Shown one piece after another: positions 1 through 8,404 of a stretch of 64,000 nucleotides of DNA (positions within the stretch are counted from its first letter, which is position 1; each line of letters starts with the position of its first letter). This DNA comes from Clostridia bacterium (GTDB taxonomy: Bacteria; Bacillota; Clostridia; TANB77; UBA1234), in contig JAFUGE010000017.1 of NCBI GenBank assembly GCA_017469545.1, positions 55,872 to 119,871 of the forward strand. Direction: 5' to 3'. The notes below the pieces were generated by a model that did not search any database, was not told where the DNA came from, and worked only from the letters and a program-made list of their open reading frames with translations. Both the position numbers and the translations under genes were made by a program.

Positions 1-2
1 CT

Positions 3-347
3 GTACATAACAATTCTCTAGATAATAAGAATTATTCTGGAACGCTTGTCATGTATTGTAACAGAGATACTTCAAGTTATGGAATAACGAATAAAGAATT
101 TGCATCTTATGTATTAAATGAATTAGTAGATAATTTAGGCACAATAAACAGAGGATTTATTGAAGTAAAAGAAAATGATACGTCTAAGAGAGTGCTTACA
201 GAAGTGCCAATGCCTTCGATACTTTGTGAAGTTGCGTTTGTTTCCAATGATCAAGAGCTAGCAAGATTGAAGACGGATAAATTCCAATCACAAGCTGCGG
301 AAGCAATCTTTAACGGCATTGAAAAAGCGCTAAATAAAATGAATTAG
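3..347 (+). CDS. N-acetylmuramoyl-L-alanine amidase, C-terminal part (cut by window edge)
   Basis: The reading frame is open from base 3, so the 5' part lies outside the window. The visible part reads V-H-N-N-S, then S-G-T-L-V-M-Y, and ends with P-S-I-L-C-E-V-A-F-V-S-N-D-Q-E. These are the signatures of Amidase_3 zinc amidases: the H-x-N-S zinc-ligand segment, the SGT-x-x-x-Y strand, and the P-x-x-L-x-E-x-x-F-x-S-N catalytic-glutamate segment. Such enzymes cleave the MurNAc-L-Ala bond of peptidoglycan outside the membrane. The family assignment is confident; the specific role (cell separation, germination or sporulation, e.g. CwlD-like) cannot be decided without the N-terminus. The stop lies 10 nt before the next gene, so the two are probably co-transcribed. 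Confidence 0.85.
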   Translation, partial: VHNNSLDNKNYSGTLVMYCNRDTSSYGITNKEFASYVLNELVDNLGTINRGFIEVKENDTSKRVLTEVPMPSILCEVAFVSNDQELARLKTDKFQSQAAEAIFNGIEKALNKMN

Positions 348-357
348 GAGGTTTAAA

Positions 358-777
358 ATGGAAGACAATATTTCAAAAGGATTATTTGGCTTAAACAAAA
401 AAGAGGTTGAGTCTTACATAGCAGATTTGAAACGTGATTATGAGGAGGAGCTTTCTAGACAAAATGCGGAGCTACAGTCTATGAAAGCAGAAAATTCCAA
501 ATTAAACGAAAGATTAAATCAATTTTTAAACGATAAAAAAGAGATGGAACTTGCCAAGCAAAATATTTCGGACGTGTTATTCAAAGCGCAAGAACAAGCA
601 AAACAAATCTTAGAAGATGCCAGAACAAAGGCAGCAGAAGAGCGTCAAGAATTAGACGTACTGATGGAACAAGAAAAAGAAAAATTAATTGATGCCAAAC
701 TAGAACTTGCTATGCTAAAAGATAAGGCAAAAGAAGTGATGTTAAAGTTTTCTGACGACATTACAAATTTGCAATAA
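358..777 (+). CDS. DivIVA-domain coiled-coil protein
   Basis: This 139-residue protein has an excellent AGGAGG site 7 nt before the ATG. Residues 8-24 (GLFGLNKKEVESYIADL) fit the DivIVA N-terminal membrane-binding segment (F-x-x-x-x-K-x-E-V-x-x-Y-I), and residues 25-125 form a continuous charged coiled coil rich in K, E, Q and A. DivIVA/GpsB-type proteins sense membrane curvature and position division or sporulation factors. It is shorter than Bacillus DivIVA and lacks an obvious C-terminal extension. It sits between an amidase and SpoIIP, which fits a role in cell-wall remodelling. A hairpin follows at 792-822. The exact paralogue is not assigned. Confidence 0.7.
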   Translation: MEDNISKGLFGLNKKEVESYIADLKRDYEEELSRQNAELQSMKAENSKLNERLNQFLNDKKEMELAKQNISDVLFKAQEQAKQILEDARTKAAEERQELDVLMEQEKEKLIDAKLELAMLKDKAKEVMLKFSDDITNLQ

Positions 778-791
778 TGTTCTAATACGTA

Positions 792-827
792 AAATCGCCT
801 AATACAATATGTTAGGTGATTTATTTT
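792..827 (+). terminator. Hairpin after the DivIVA-like gene
   Basis: An 11-bp stem (AAATCGCCTAA with TTAGGTGATTT, one G-T pair) around a 9-nt loop is followed by a short T-rich run. It lies 15 nt after the stop codon and is a plausible intrinsic terminator. Confidence 0.65.
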
Positions 828-864
828 GATTAAAATTAGAGTATTATCTTTGCGTGAAGTTATC

Positions 865-1887
865 ATGAAATTCATATTGTTCATTGGATTGATTGTGATC
901 ATATATCTATCGATTGTTTGTGCGATTTATTTGGCAGGCCATCATTCTGAAAAGACAGAAAAAGTGATTATTGACAGTACGCTACTGGCGTATCATAAGG
1001 ATACTTCTAGGAAAAGTGACGTAGAAATTATCAGGCAGGAATTGGGCGTTTTAAGGACGATTGACATTGACGACGAGACGGAGCAAAAAGAAGAAATGCC
1101 AGAACAAGCTGTAGTGGAAAATAAGCAAGAAGAAGTTTCTTCGATACACGAGTTTTACGCCCAGAAAATTTCGGATAGTAAATATAAAGTTGGCTCTGTC
1201 TATATCAATAGTTATTTAAAACAGGATATTAATCTAGCAGAGTTATCTGAGCCATTGGAAATTACTACAAGCAAGCCTTGTAGTGTATTGATTTACCACA
1301 CACACACGTCTGAAAGTTACACCATCGACAATACACATTACAGCGATTATTATCGCACAGAGGATAATCAATATAACGTCGTCGCTGTCGGGAAATATTT
1401 AGCTGGCTACCTTGAAAATGATGGGTTTCAAGTGGTACAAGACACTACCAAACACGACTATCCTTCTTATAACGGGGCCTATAAAGCTTCGCTTGCTACC
1501 GTTGAAAAGCATTTAAAAACAGAAAGCTATGACATCATATTTGATATCCATAGAGACGCTTTATCCGGCAATTCCAAATTTAGACCAACAGCCGAAATTA
1601 ACGGAGAAACAGCCGCGAAAATTATGATTGTTGTTGGCACAAACGACGCAGGACTGGAGCACCCTAACTGGATGAAAAATTTTAAGTTTGCGATTGCCCT
1701 GCAAGAAAAAGGAAACGAGATGTACCCGGGGCTATTTCGCGATATGCACTTAAGCACTTCACGATATAACCAACACACCTCCGACAAAACGTTAATCATA
1801 GAAGTCGGTGCAACCGGAAACACGATGGAAGAAACCAAAACCGCTATGAAATATTTTGCCGATGTCTTAAATGCACTAATCAATTGA
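865..1887 (+). CDS. spoIIP: Stage II sporulation protein P (SpoIIP)
   Basis: SpoIIP is an amidase and endopeptidase that works with SpoIID to thin septal peptidoglycan during engulfment of the forespore. The ATG at 865 is preferred because a single membrane anchor (residues 1-23) follows it directly; an upstream TTG at 826 would overlap the preceding hairpin region. Family signatures are visible: IYHTHTSESY around residue 150, then DIHRDA, RPTAEINGETAAKI, a GLFRDMHLSTSRYNQ segment, and LIIEVGATGNT with the catalytic-type glutamate. The length of 340 residues is normal for the family. It is the clearest evidence that the host is an endospore former. The ribosome site is weak. Confidence 0.92.
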   Translation: MKFILFIGLIVIIYLSIVCAIYLAGHHSEKTEKVIIDSTLLAYHKDTSRKSDVEIIRQELGVLRTIDIDDETEQKEEMPEQAVVENKQEEVSSIHEFYAQKISDSKYKVGSVYINSYLKQDINLAELSEPLEITTSKPCSVLIYHTHTSESYTIDNTHYSDYYRTEDNQYNVVAVGKYLAGYLENDGFQVVQDTTKHDYPSYNGAYKASLATVEKHLKTESYDIIFDIHRDALSGNSKFRPTAEINGETAAKIMIVVGTNDAGLEHPNWMKNFKFAIALQEKGNEMYPGLFRDMHLSTSRYNQHTSDKTLIIEVGATGNTMEETKTAMKYFADVLNALIN

Positions 1888-1910
1888 TAGCATGTGTCCC
1901 TACGGAGGAG

Positions 1911-1939
1911 TTGACAATTTACATAAAGTGTGATATATT
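1911..1939 (+). promoter_or_regulatory. Sigma-A type promoter
   Basis: TTGACA and TATATT are separated by 17 nt, about 55 nt before the next gene. This gives the 79-residue orphan gene its own transcription start. Confidence 0.8.
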
Positions 1940-1992
1940 ACTTTTGCGATGTTGATTACAATACTTCCGGGATATAGAAAGGGAGGAGCTTT

Positions 1993-2232
1993 ATGGCGAA
2001 AGAGTTTATTATCCACTTAAGCGATGGCACAACCAAAACTGTCGTTGGCTTGGAACGTTTTTTTGTGTGCTACACAGCATACGGGTCTGCACATTATTTT
2101 GCGTTAGCCTTTCAGGACTCCGTTTGGAGGCAATGCAAAATTTGCGAGTCAGATAACCGCAAAGAACTTGAGGCGCTAAAAGAAAGACTCGATCGGGCGT
2201 ATGCTCGCGGGGATAACGAAATTTGGCTGTAG
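1993..2232 (+). CDS. Small orphan protein, 79 residues
   Basis: The family is not recognised. The protein starts MAKEFIIHLSDGTTKTVVGL, so an N-terminal beta hairpin is likely; it has two cysteines in a C-K-I-C motif and a helical, charged C-terminus. It has a near-perfect GGGAGGAG site, its own consensus promoter (1911-1939) and an intrinsic terminator (2237-2268), and is therefore a free-standing unit. Its codons use more G and C at third positions than the neighbours. This is shared by the orphan genes at 19577-20592 and 59108-59416, suggesting a separate origin. No function is assigned. Confidence 0.75.
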   Translation: MAKEFIIHLSDGTTKTVVGLERFFVCYTAYGSAHYFALAFQDSVWRQCKICESDNRKELEALKERLDRAYARGDNEIWL

Positions 2233-2236
2233 AAGC

Positions 2237-2268
2237 AAAAAGGTAGAGATTTTTTCTCTGCCTTTTTT
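2237..2268 (+). terminator. Intrinsic terminator
   Basis: AAAGGTAGAGA and TCTCTGCCTTT form the stem around a T-rich loop, followed by a T run. It ends the orphan gene unit. Confidence 0.85.
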
Positions 2269-2273
2269 CATGT

Positions 2274-2302
2274 TTGCAAGGAAATTCATTTTATGGTATG
2301 AT
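2274..2302 (+). promoter_or_regulatory. Promoter for the macrodomain/sirtuin pair
   Basis: TTGCAA, a 17-nt spacer and TATGAT lie about 30 nt before the macrodomain gene start. Confidence 0.65.
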
Positions 2303-2335
2303 GGCATAGAGAAAATAAATGGTGGAGATGGACGG

Positions 2336-3142
2336 ATGGAAAAACTAGATTTTTTAATTGAATATTTACTGAAAGAAAGAGGAGAAAGTGTCGAGCGCAT
2401 TCCAATAAACGAAATAGAGAAGAAAAGGCTGTATCGTGGGCTAGTCAATTTACGAGAGCCAAAAGAAATCTCTTTGGAATTTCTAGAAGCAGAAGATTTA
2501 TTTTTACAGGAAGAGCTTGAGAAAAAAGGAATAACGGATGTTTCGACAATTCAAACAGTAAAAGAAAATTATCCTAATTCAGCTTTAAAAAATCCTGATA
2601 AGATATGTTTATGGCGAGGAGATATTACAAAATTGAAAATTGATTGCATCGTGAATCCCGCTAATTCTCAGGGCCTTGGCTGCTTTTCGCCAAATCATAA
2701 TTGCCTGGATAATCAAGTCCAAACCTTTGCAGGTGTGCGACTTAGGCTTGCATGTAATGAAATCATGAAAGCGAAAGAGTATCATTTAAAGACTGGGGAA
2801 GCAATCATAACAGAAGGATATAACTTGCCTGCTAAACATGTCATTCATACGGTTGGACCAATTATTGTGTGGGAAGTAACCAAAGAACAGGAAGTAGAGC
2901 TTGCTAATTGCTATCTTAATTCACTAAAACTTGCTATCGAAAACAATCTAAGGACAATATCATTTCCGGGCATTTCGACGGGGGTATTTCGCTTTCCAAA
3001 AGATAGGGCATGTAAGATTGCAATAGATACTGTAGACCAATTCTTAAGCGAGAATCGAGAGAAAATGGACAAAGTCGTATTTAATTTATGGGACGAGGAG
3101 GATGTGAAAAACTATGAAGGATATATTGCAAATCATTCGTGA
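2336..3142 (+). CDS. Zinc-type macrodomain protein, probable protein-ADP-ribose hydrolase
   Basis: Residues 80-260 form a macrodomain: W-R-G-D-I-T-x-L, then V-N-P-A-N-S, H-T-V-G-P, and FPGISTGVFRFP. The stretch GCFSPNHNCLDN at residues 115-126 supplies Cys116, His121 and Cys123 in the pattern of the Zn-dependent macrodomains that remove mono-ADP-ribose and are encoded beside class M sirtuins in Firmicutes. An 80-residue helical extension precedes the domain, as in that family. The ATG at 2336 has a GGAG site; the frame is open further upstream but runs through a terminator. The stop overlaps the next gene by 29 nt, so the pair is translationally coupled. The predicted role is reversal of the partner's modification. 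Confidence 0.88.
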   Translation: MEKLDFLIEYLLKERGESVERIPINEIEKKRLYRGLVNLREPKEISLEFLEAEDLFLQEELEKKGITDVSTIQTVKENYPNSALKNPDKICLWRGDITKLKIDCIVNPANSQGLGCFSPNHNCLDNQVQTFAGVRLRLACNEIMKAKEYHLKTGEAIITEGYNLPAKHVIHTVGPIIVWEVTKEQEVELANCYLNSLKLAIENNLRTISFPGISTGVFRFPKDRACKIAIDTVDQFLSENREKMDKVVFNLWDEEDVKNYEGYIANHS

Positions 3143-3929
3143 AGCGGATAGTGTTTTGATTGGCGCTGGCTCCGGGCTTTCGACGGCTGCTGGAATTGAT
3201 TATGGCGGAGAAAGTTTTCAAAGAGAATTTAAAGAATTTATTGAGAAATATGGGTTTCGAGACTTATATACTTCTTCCTTTTATGATTTTGCAACGCAGG
3301 AGGAGTATTGGGCTTACTGGGCAAAACATATTGATTTTGCAAATACTGGCAGAGAGGGAACTGAGCTTTATCGAAAAATTTATGAAGCGGTGAAAGATAA
3401 AAATTATTTTGTCATTACAACCAATGTGGACGACCAGTTCTATAAAACGGGATTTGACAAGGACAAAATATTTAGAGTGCAGGGAAGCTATCGCTATATT
3501 CAGTGTAGCAATGCCTGCCACAATAAGCTTTACGACGATAAAGACATGGTAGAAGAAATGTTAAAAAACATTGATTCTGATTTGAAAGTTCCACAAAAAT
3601 TAGTGCCGATTTGTCCTGTTTGCGGAGAAAATATGGAGCCAAATTTGAGGAAAGATGGTTATTTCGTAGAGGACGAACTATGGGATAAACAGAGCGATGC
3701 TTACCATCATTTTCTAGAAGAAAATCAAGAGAAAAAACTTGTGCTGTTTGAGTTTGGCGCTGGTTTTAATACGCCAACGATTATCCGTTTCCCATTTGAA
3801 AAATTTACGCTTCAAAATCAAAATTGGACATTGATAAGGTTTAATAAAGATACTAGCACGTTTTACGACCTAGGGGAGCGCTATGTTCCAATGAACGGTG
3901 ATGTAACGGAAATTTTTAAAAATATTTAA
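3114..3929 (+). CDS. SIR2-family class M sirtuin (SirTM), probable protein ADP-ribosyltransferase
   Basis: Residues 17-27 (GAGSGLSTAAG) are the sirtuin NAD-binding motif, and TTNVDDQF at 102-109 is the TTN-D motif. The usual catalytic histidine position reads V-Q-G-S, with Gln123 in place of His. A Gln at this place is the mark of SirTM enzymes, which ADP-ribosylate rather than deacylate. A zinc site is suggested by C131/C135 and a later CPVCG. In known systems the target is a lipoylated GcvH-like protein encoded nearby with a lipoate ligase; neither is seen here. It overlaps the macrodomain gene by 29 nt and has a GAGGAGG site. The family is confident; the substrate is unknown. Confidence 0.88.
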   Translation: MKDILQIIREADSVLIGAGSGLSTAAGIDYGGESFQREFKEFIEKYGFRDLYTSSFYDFATQEEYWAYWAKHIDFANTGREGTELYRKIYEAVKDKNYFVITTNVDDQFYKTGFDKDKIFRVQGSYRYIQCSNACHNKLYDDKDMVEEMLKNIDSDLKVPQKLVPICPVCGENMEPNLRKDGYFVEDELWDKQSDAYHHFLEENQEKKLVLFEFGAGFNTPTIIRFPFEKFTLQNQNWTLIRFNKDTSTFYDLGERYVPMNGDVTEIFKNI

Positions 3930-3936
3930 AAAATAG

Positions 3937-3965
3937 TTGACATTTTAAAAATGAATGAGTATAAT
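3937..3965 (+). promoter_or_regulatory. Consensus promoter for a structured RNA
   Basis: Perfect TTGACA and TATAAT hexamers with a 17-nt spacer. No plausible protein start follows for about 500 nt, so the product is probably an RNA. Confidence 0.88.
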
Positions 3966-3971
3966 ATATTA

Positions 3972-4348
3972 GCTGTTTTATTTTATAGCATTGAAAAAGA
4001 TAATTATCTTGAAAGGGTATAGCTTAAATGATAAAGCGGTAATGTGTAGAACATCTACATTGTTGAGCCTACGACAGGGTCTGGCTCGGGAAGAGCTTTC
4101 AACAATAAGATGTCAAGATATCATTGAGCGACGAGGCTGACACATTACAGTTGATGGTTTAAATCCATCTGCCCTTATTAAAAAGATTTGCGACGCTTCG
4201 CGGATCTCATACCTTGTTTCAAGGGTGTTCTAAGGTAGATGCGCTACCTTGGGTGAGGTTTTCCTGCAAGGCAGGACTGGTGGACGACAGTGCCTCTCCC
4301 GAAATAACCCTATTTCATTCCCATGGCAATTGCTGTGGGAATTTTTTT
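3972..4348 (+). ncRNA. Candidate structured non-coding RNA, about 375 nt, family unknown
   Basis: The region runs from a consensus promoter to an intrinsic terminator and holds no convincing ORF. It folds by eye into many helices. TAATGTGT (from 4041) pairs with ACACATTA (to 4147) as a closing stem. ACATCT-ATTGTTGA pairs with TCAACAAT-AGATGT inside it and carries a GAGCC/GGCTC hairpin. Separate hairpins follow: GATGG/CCATC near 4155, AGAT-GCG/CGC-ATCT near 4183, AAGGTAG/CTACCTT near 4233, and GGGTGAGG/CCTCTCCC around 4252-4300. It lacks the CCA end and tag frame of tmRNA, and the SRP and RNase P core motifs. Function is unknown. Confidence 0.7.
4317..4348 (+). terminator. Intrinsic terminator of the structured RNA
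   Basis: ATTCCCAT pairs with GTGGGAAT and is followed by seven T residues. Confidence 0.85.
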
Positions 4349-4417
4349 GTATCTTTTTGCTGTATGATGGACTTTCAAATATCATTTGTTTTTCATGACA
4401 ATGTCACGCCAAAAAGC

Positions 4418-4447
4418 TTGACTTTTAGCCCCTCAAAAGTATATAAT
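4418..4447 (+). promoter_or_regulatory. Promoter for the glycosyltransferase-pgi-glucoamylase genes
   Basis: TTGACT and TATAAT with an 18-nt spacer, 32 nt before the glycosyltransferase start. Confidence 0.75.
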
Positions 4448-4479
4448 TTACTTGAAATTTTAGGCGTGTGGAGGTTTGT

Positions 4480-5382
4480 ATGTTTTCACTGGTAATACCG
4501 GCTTTTAATGAGGAAAAATGTTTGTACGAGAATATCAATGAGATTGTCAAATATGTTCAAAAGTATGATTACGAAATGATACTCATTGACGATGGCTCTA
4601 AAGATAATACTTGGGGTGTCATTCAAAAATTGCATAGTGAGAATAGTCATATTCGTGGGATACGCTTTAGTAGAAATTTTGGCAAGGAATATGCGCTTTG
4701 TGCGGGAGTTGCTGAAGTGCAGGGAGACGCGGCTATCATTATGGATTCGGATTTGCAGCATCCTCCCGAGTATATTGACGCTATGATTGAGAAGTGGAGC
4801 GAGGGATATAAAGTCGTAGAGTGTGTAAAAGAGCAAAGAGGCAAAGAAACACTTAAAAATAGGATTAGCGCCAATGCTTTCTATGGTTTGCTATATAAGT
4901 TTACCGGATATAATTTGAAAAACGGATGTGATTTTAAGCTGTTAGATAGGCAGGTTGTCGACGAGATTAATCAATTAAAAGAGTCGCAAGTATTTTTTCG
5001 AGGACTTGTAGAGTGGGTTGGTTTTAAGAAGTGCCAGATTTTCTATACCATGAAAGAGCGCCAGGGAGATACTTCGAAATTTAATGTCAAATCGCTTTCT
5101 AAGCTTGCTCTAACGGCGATTACTTCTTTTTCGTCTTCACTGCTATACTTAACGATTTTCTTAGCGATTTTGTTTTTTGTCATTGCCATTATTTTAGGCA
5201 TTCAAACGTTAGTAAATAAGATTAGTGGAAATGCGCTTACGGGATTTACAACAGTGATTTTACTGCAGCTGATTATTGGTGCTTGCGTACTAGGGTGTCT
5301 TGGAATTATTGGTGTTTATATTTCGAAAATATACGACGAAGTAAAGCAGAGACCAAGATACATTATTAGCGAAAAAATATAA
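4480..5382 (+). CDS. GT2 glycosyltransferase with two C-terminal membrane helices (DPM1/GtrB type)
   Basis: The GT-A domain is plain: [10 protein letters not shown] at the start, IDDGSKDNT near residue 35, and [10 protein letters not shown] near residue 90 carrying the metal-binding D-x-[12 protein letters not shown] and [10 protein letters not shown] match the polyprenyl-phosphate glycosyltransferase family. Two hydrophobic helices (about 220-245 and 260-285) anchor it. Such enzymes move a sugar from a nucleotide donor onto undecaprenyl phosphate at the inner face of the membrane for later cell-wall or teichoic acid decoration. The ATG at 4480 has a GGAGG site; a GTG twelve bases upstream lies inside that region. 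It is followed 16 nt later by pgi, suggesting a sugar-metabolism operon. Donor and final acceptor cannot be told. Confidence 0.85.
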   Translation: MFSLVIPAFNEEKCLYENINEIVKYVQKYDYEMILIDDGSKDNTWGVIQKLHSENSHIRGIRFSRNFGKEYALCAGVAEVQGDAAIIMDSDLQHPPEYIDAMIEKWSEGYKVVECVKEQRGKETLKNRISANAFYGLLYKFTGYNLKNGCDFKLLDRQVVDEINQLKESQVFFRGLVEWVGFKKCQIFYTMKERQGDTSKFNVKSLSKLALTAITSFSSSLLYLTIFLAILFFVIAIILGIQTLVNKISGNALTGFTTVILLQLIIGACVLGCLGIIGVYISKIYDEVKQRPRYIISEKI

Positions 5383-5398
5383 ACAAAGGAGAAAAATT

Positions 5399-6631
5399 AT
5401 GAAATTAACTTATGATAAATCAATGATAACGGAAGAATATCACGCAAAGGCAGTGGAAGCATTTAAGGCGCTTCATAATGGCACGGGAGAGGGCAATGAT
5501 TTCCTAGGATGGCTTGATGTTTCGATTTCAAATGAAGAGATAGCAAAAATTAAAAAGGCCGCTACAAAAATTAGAAACAGTTCAGATGTATTAATTGTGA
5601 TTGGAATTGGTGGTTCATACTTGGGCGCAAGGGCTGCGATAGAGGCTTTGTCGCATCACTTTTTTCCGAAAAACGTTATCTTTGCAGGAAACAATTTAAG
5701 TTCGGATTATATGAATGATTTGCTTGATTTTATCAAAGACAAAGATGTATCACTAAACGTCATTTCGAAATCAGGCACGACAACCGAACCTGCCATTGCT
5801 TTTAACATTCTTAAAAAATGGATGGACGAAAAGTACGGCGAAAGCGCAAAAGAGAGAATTTATATTACCACAGACAAAGAAAAAGGAATCCTAAAAGAGC
5901 AAGCGGATAGAGAGGGCTATGAGACGTTTGTTGTGCCAGACGATATTGGCGGAAGATATTCTGTACTAACGGCCGTTGGTCTACTTCCAATTGCTGCTGC
6001 TGGGATTAACATTGATAAAATTTTAGAGGGCGCACGCAAAGCAAAAGTGGCTTTTGCAGAACTAGAAAATAACGCTTGCTTGGAATATGCAACGCTTCGC
6101 AATATTTTATACGGGCAAGGAAAGAAGATTGAACTTCTTGTGAATTATGAGCCTAAGATGCATTATTTCACAGAGTGGTGGAAACAGCTATTTGGCGAGA
6201 GTGAGGGAAAAGAAGGCAAAGGAATTTTCCCTGCAGGCGTAGATAATACGACGGATTTGCATTCTATGGGGCAGTATATTCAAGAGGGGGAAAGACATTT
6301 ATTTGAGACAGTCATCCATATTGAAAATCCTTATCGTGATATCGAGATTCATTGCGACGAAAAGAAACTTCAATTTTTAGATGGGAAAACCTTAAACGAG
6401 GTCAATCGTATGGCAATGCAAGGAACCGCCATTGCACACACGAATGGTAAGGTGCCTAACCTTATGGTTACGATAGAAAAGCTAGACGAGGAGAGTATCG
6501 GAGAATTAATTTATTTCTTTGAAAAATCTTGTGGTATCAGCGGATATATGCTTGGTGTCAATCCTTTTAATCAGCCAGGCGTAGAAGCATATAAAAAAGA
6601 AATGTTCAGACTATTAGGAAAAGGAGAATGA
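5399..6631 (+). CDS. pgi: Glucose-6-phosphate isomerase
   Basis: Interconverts glucose 6-phosphate and fructose 6-phosphate in the cytosol. Family motifs are [14 protein letters not shown] near residue 67, [10 protein letters not shown] near 120, [16 protein letters not shown] near 280, and a C-terminal [12 protein letters not shown] segment with the active-site histidine. The protein has 410 residues, a little below the usual length of about 450, but no motif is missing. It starts with an AAAGGAG site. It overlaps functionally with the next gene, a glucoamylase-type hydrolase that starts 1 nt after the pgi stop, so glucose released from polymer could feed straight into this step after phosphorylation. 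Confidence 0.95.
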   Translation: MKLTYDKSMITEEYHAKAVEAFKALHNGTGEGNDFLGWLDVSISNEEIAKIKKAATKIRNSSDVLIVIGIGGSYLGARAAIEALSHHFFPKNVIFAGNNLSSDYMNDLLDFIKDKDVSLNVISKSGTTTEPAIAFNILKKWMDEKYGESAKERIYITTDKEKGILKEQADREGYETFVVPDDIGGRYSVLTAVGLLPIAAAGINIDKILEGARKAKVAFAELENNACLEYATLRNILYGQGKKIELLVNYEPKMHYFTEWWKQLFGESEGKEGKGIFPAGVDNTTDLHSMGQYIQEGERHLFETVIHIENPYRDIEIHCDEKKLQFLDGKTLNEVNRMAMQGTAIAHTNGKVPNLMVTIEKLDEESIGELIYFFEKSCGISGYMLGVNPFNQPGVEAYKKEMFRLLGKGE

Positions 6632-6632
6632 G

Positions 6633-8363
6633 ATGTCTAAATATTTTAATAATGCAGTTGTCGGAAATTCTAATGTGTTAGGATGCTTGACAGACAAAGG
6701 CGAACTTATACGATTATACTATCCTAACATTGATTATTTCCAAAATATTCATACGTTTCAGTTGGGAATCGCATACGACAATCAGATTGCTTGGCTCCAT
6801 AATGCCGAAAAGAAAGAGCAGTATTATGATACAAATATTGTTTGTACCAATCTGATTTTAAACGATACTCATATTTCACAGAGAGATTATGTTTTGCCTG
6901 ACAAAAACGTATTGGTAAGAAAACTAAAGTTTTCTAAGAAGGTTAATTTGTTTTTGTATTCCAAACTAAATTCGGATGTAAATAAATTAGTATCGAGTAT
7001 GGTAGTGCAGGATGCCTTGATACAGTATTGTCAAGACTTTTATATGGCAACATTTTCGACTTGTAAGATAGACAATTATCAGGTCAATAATTCTAAGTAC
7101 TCTTTAGATAACGCGTATTTAAACCACGTGGATTATATTGGAATGTCGGACGATACGGCGATTTTGTATACTGATGTCGAAGAAATTACTTTGTATATTT
7201 CTTTACACCAAACATTAAAAGATACTATGAATGAGATAGCGTATTTGAGAAAACAAGACGAAGAAGCTTTGTACGAAAGCACGAAAAAATATTGGCTAGA
7301 CTATCTCAAAAATTTGAATGTGAAAATCGGCTCTGAAAAAGAGCAAGCGATTATCGAAAGAAGTGCTTATCTATTCGTTCTACTTTCTGATAAAAAAACA
7401 GGAGGCATGATTGCGAGCCCTGATGTAGACGAGACTTTCTCGAAATGCGGAAGATATGGCTATTGTTGGCCGAGAGACGCGATTTTTATTATGCGCGCGC
7501 TTTCTCTTTTGAAGATGGACGAGCTTGTCAATAATTTTTATACCGTCTGGGCTGCGAAAGCGCAATTGGATAATGGATTATTTGAGCAGCGATATTATGT
7601 CAGTGGAGAGCTGGCGCCATCTTGGGGTGTGCAGATTGACGAGACTGCAGCAATCATTCTTGGAATCTATCATTATGGAAAATGTAGAAAAATGGAAGAC
7701 GTGATTGTGAAAGCGACAAAGGCTTTGCTAGGATTTATTGACGAAGATTATAAATCGAAACCTTGCTTTGATTTGTGGGAAGAACGCAGAGGTAGCCACT
7801 TATACGCCACTGCTAGCATTTATGAAGCATTATCGAAAAGTAGGAAAATGCTTCTTAAAATCGGTAAAGCAAAAAATAAAGAATTAATTAATGAGATTGA
7901 AAAAGTACTTCCAAAAATCTTCGCTGCAATGAGAAATCATTTCGTAAAAGATGGCATTTTTGTAAGAAGTATTGACAATACACGAATTGATATTTCGCTA
8001 TTAGGCTTGGTGACACCGTTTGATGTGATTGATATCAATAATCCGATTATCAAAAACACAGTTTTAGAAATAGAGAAGCGATTAAAGCTTCCTAATGGCG
8101 GATATTTGAGATATGAGGGAGATACCTATATTGGCGGCAACGCTTGGATTATTTCTTCGCTATGGCTGGCAATGTATTATCTCAAATTGGGAAATAGAGA
8201 TCGTGCAAAAGAGTTATTGGATTGGGTAACAAATCACGCTGACAGTATGAATTTTCTGCCGGAGCAAATAGAACGTGAGGGGCATCATACGGCATGGATT
8301 TCGAGCTTGGCGTGGTCGCACGCGATGTACGTAATTACCCTTAACGAATTATATAACATGTAG
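6633..8363 (+). CDS. GH15 family glucoamylase / glucodextranase-like hydrolase
   Basis: The 576-residue protein has an N-terminal beta-sandwich region and a C-terminal (alpha/alpha)6 barrel. Diagnostic motifs are YGYCWPRDA near residue 270, APSWGVQIDETA, DLWEER near 384 (the general-acid glutamate lies in this WEE), and LPEQI near 544 (the general base), followed by TAWISSLAWSHA. These fit bacterial GH15 enzymes that release glucose from alpha-glucans, or related trehalases. No signal peptide is present, so intracellular glycogen or maltodextrin is the likely substrate. The start codon sits 1 nt after the pgi stop and uses a GGAG inside the pgi end. Its stop TAG is part of the GTAG end of a palindromic repeat. 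Confidence 0.85.
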   Translation: MSKYFNNAVVGNSNVLGCLTDKGELIRLYYPNIDYFQNIHTFQLGIAYDNQIAWLHNAEKKEQYYDTNIVCTNLILNDTHISQRDYVLPDKNVLVRKLKFSKKVNLFLYSKLNSDVNKLVSSMVVQDALIQYCQDFYMATFSTCKIDNYQVNNSKYSLDNAYLNHVDYIGMSDDTAILYTDVEEITLYISLHQTLKDTMNEIAYLRKQDEEALYESTKKYWLDYLKNLNVKIGSEKEQAIIERSAYLFVLLSDKKTGGMIASPDVDETFSKCGRYGYCWPRDAIFIMRALSLLKMDELVNNFYTVWAAKAQLDNGLFEQRYYVSGELAPSWGVQIDETAAIILGIYHYGKCRKMEDVIVKATKALLGFIDEDYKSKPCFDLWEERRGSHLYATASIYEALSKSRKMLLKIGKAKNKELINEIEKVLPKIFAAMRNHFVKDGIFVRSIDNTRIDISLLGLVTPFDVIDINNPIIKNTVLEIEKRLKLPNGGYLRYEGDTYIGGNAWIISSLWLAMYYLKLGNRDRAKELLDWVTNHADSMNFLPEQIEREGHHTAWISSLAWSHAMYVITLNELYNM

Positions 8364-8384
8364 GGGCAGCGTAATACGCTGCCC
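8360..8384 (+). repeat. REP-like palindrome, GTAG orientation
   Basis: GTAG is followed by GGGCAGCG-N5-CGCTGCCC, the reference form of the dispersed element in this window. The GTAG contains the stop codon of the glucoamylase gene (8361-8363). Confidence 0.85.
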
Positions 8385-8404
8385 GCAATAAAAAAGGAGA
8401 TAAC

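Noticed and set aside
3972..4348. tmRNA or SRP RNA
   Set aside because: No CCA end, no tag frame ending in Ala-Ala, and no conserved SRP core sequence.
4214..4495. Open frame of 93 codons
   Set aside because: It lies inside the structured RNA and the glycosyltransferase promoter region, has no ribosome site and no family likeness.
8360..8384. CRISPR repeats
   Set aside because: The palindromes are scattered singly or in inverted pairs and lack regular spacers.
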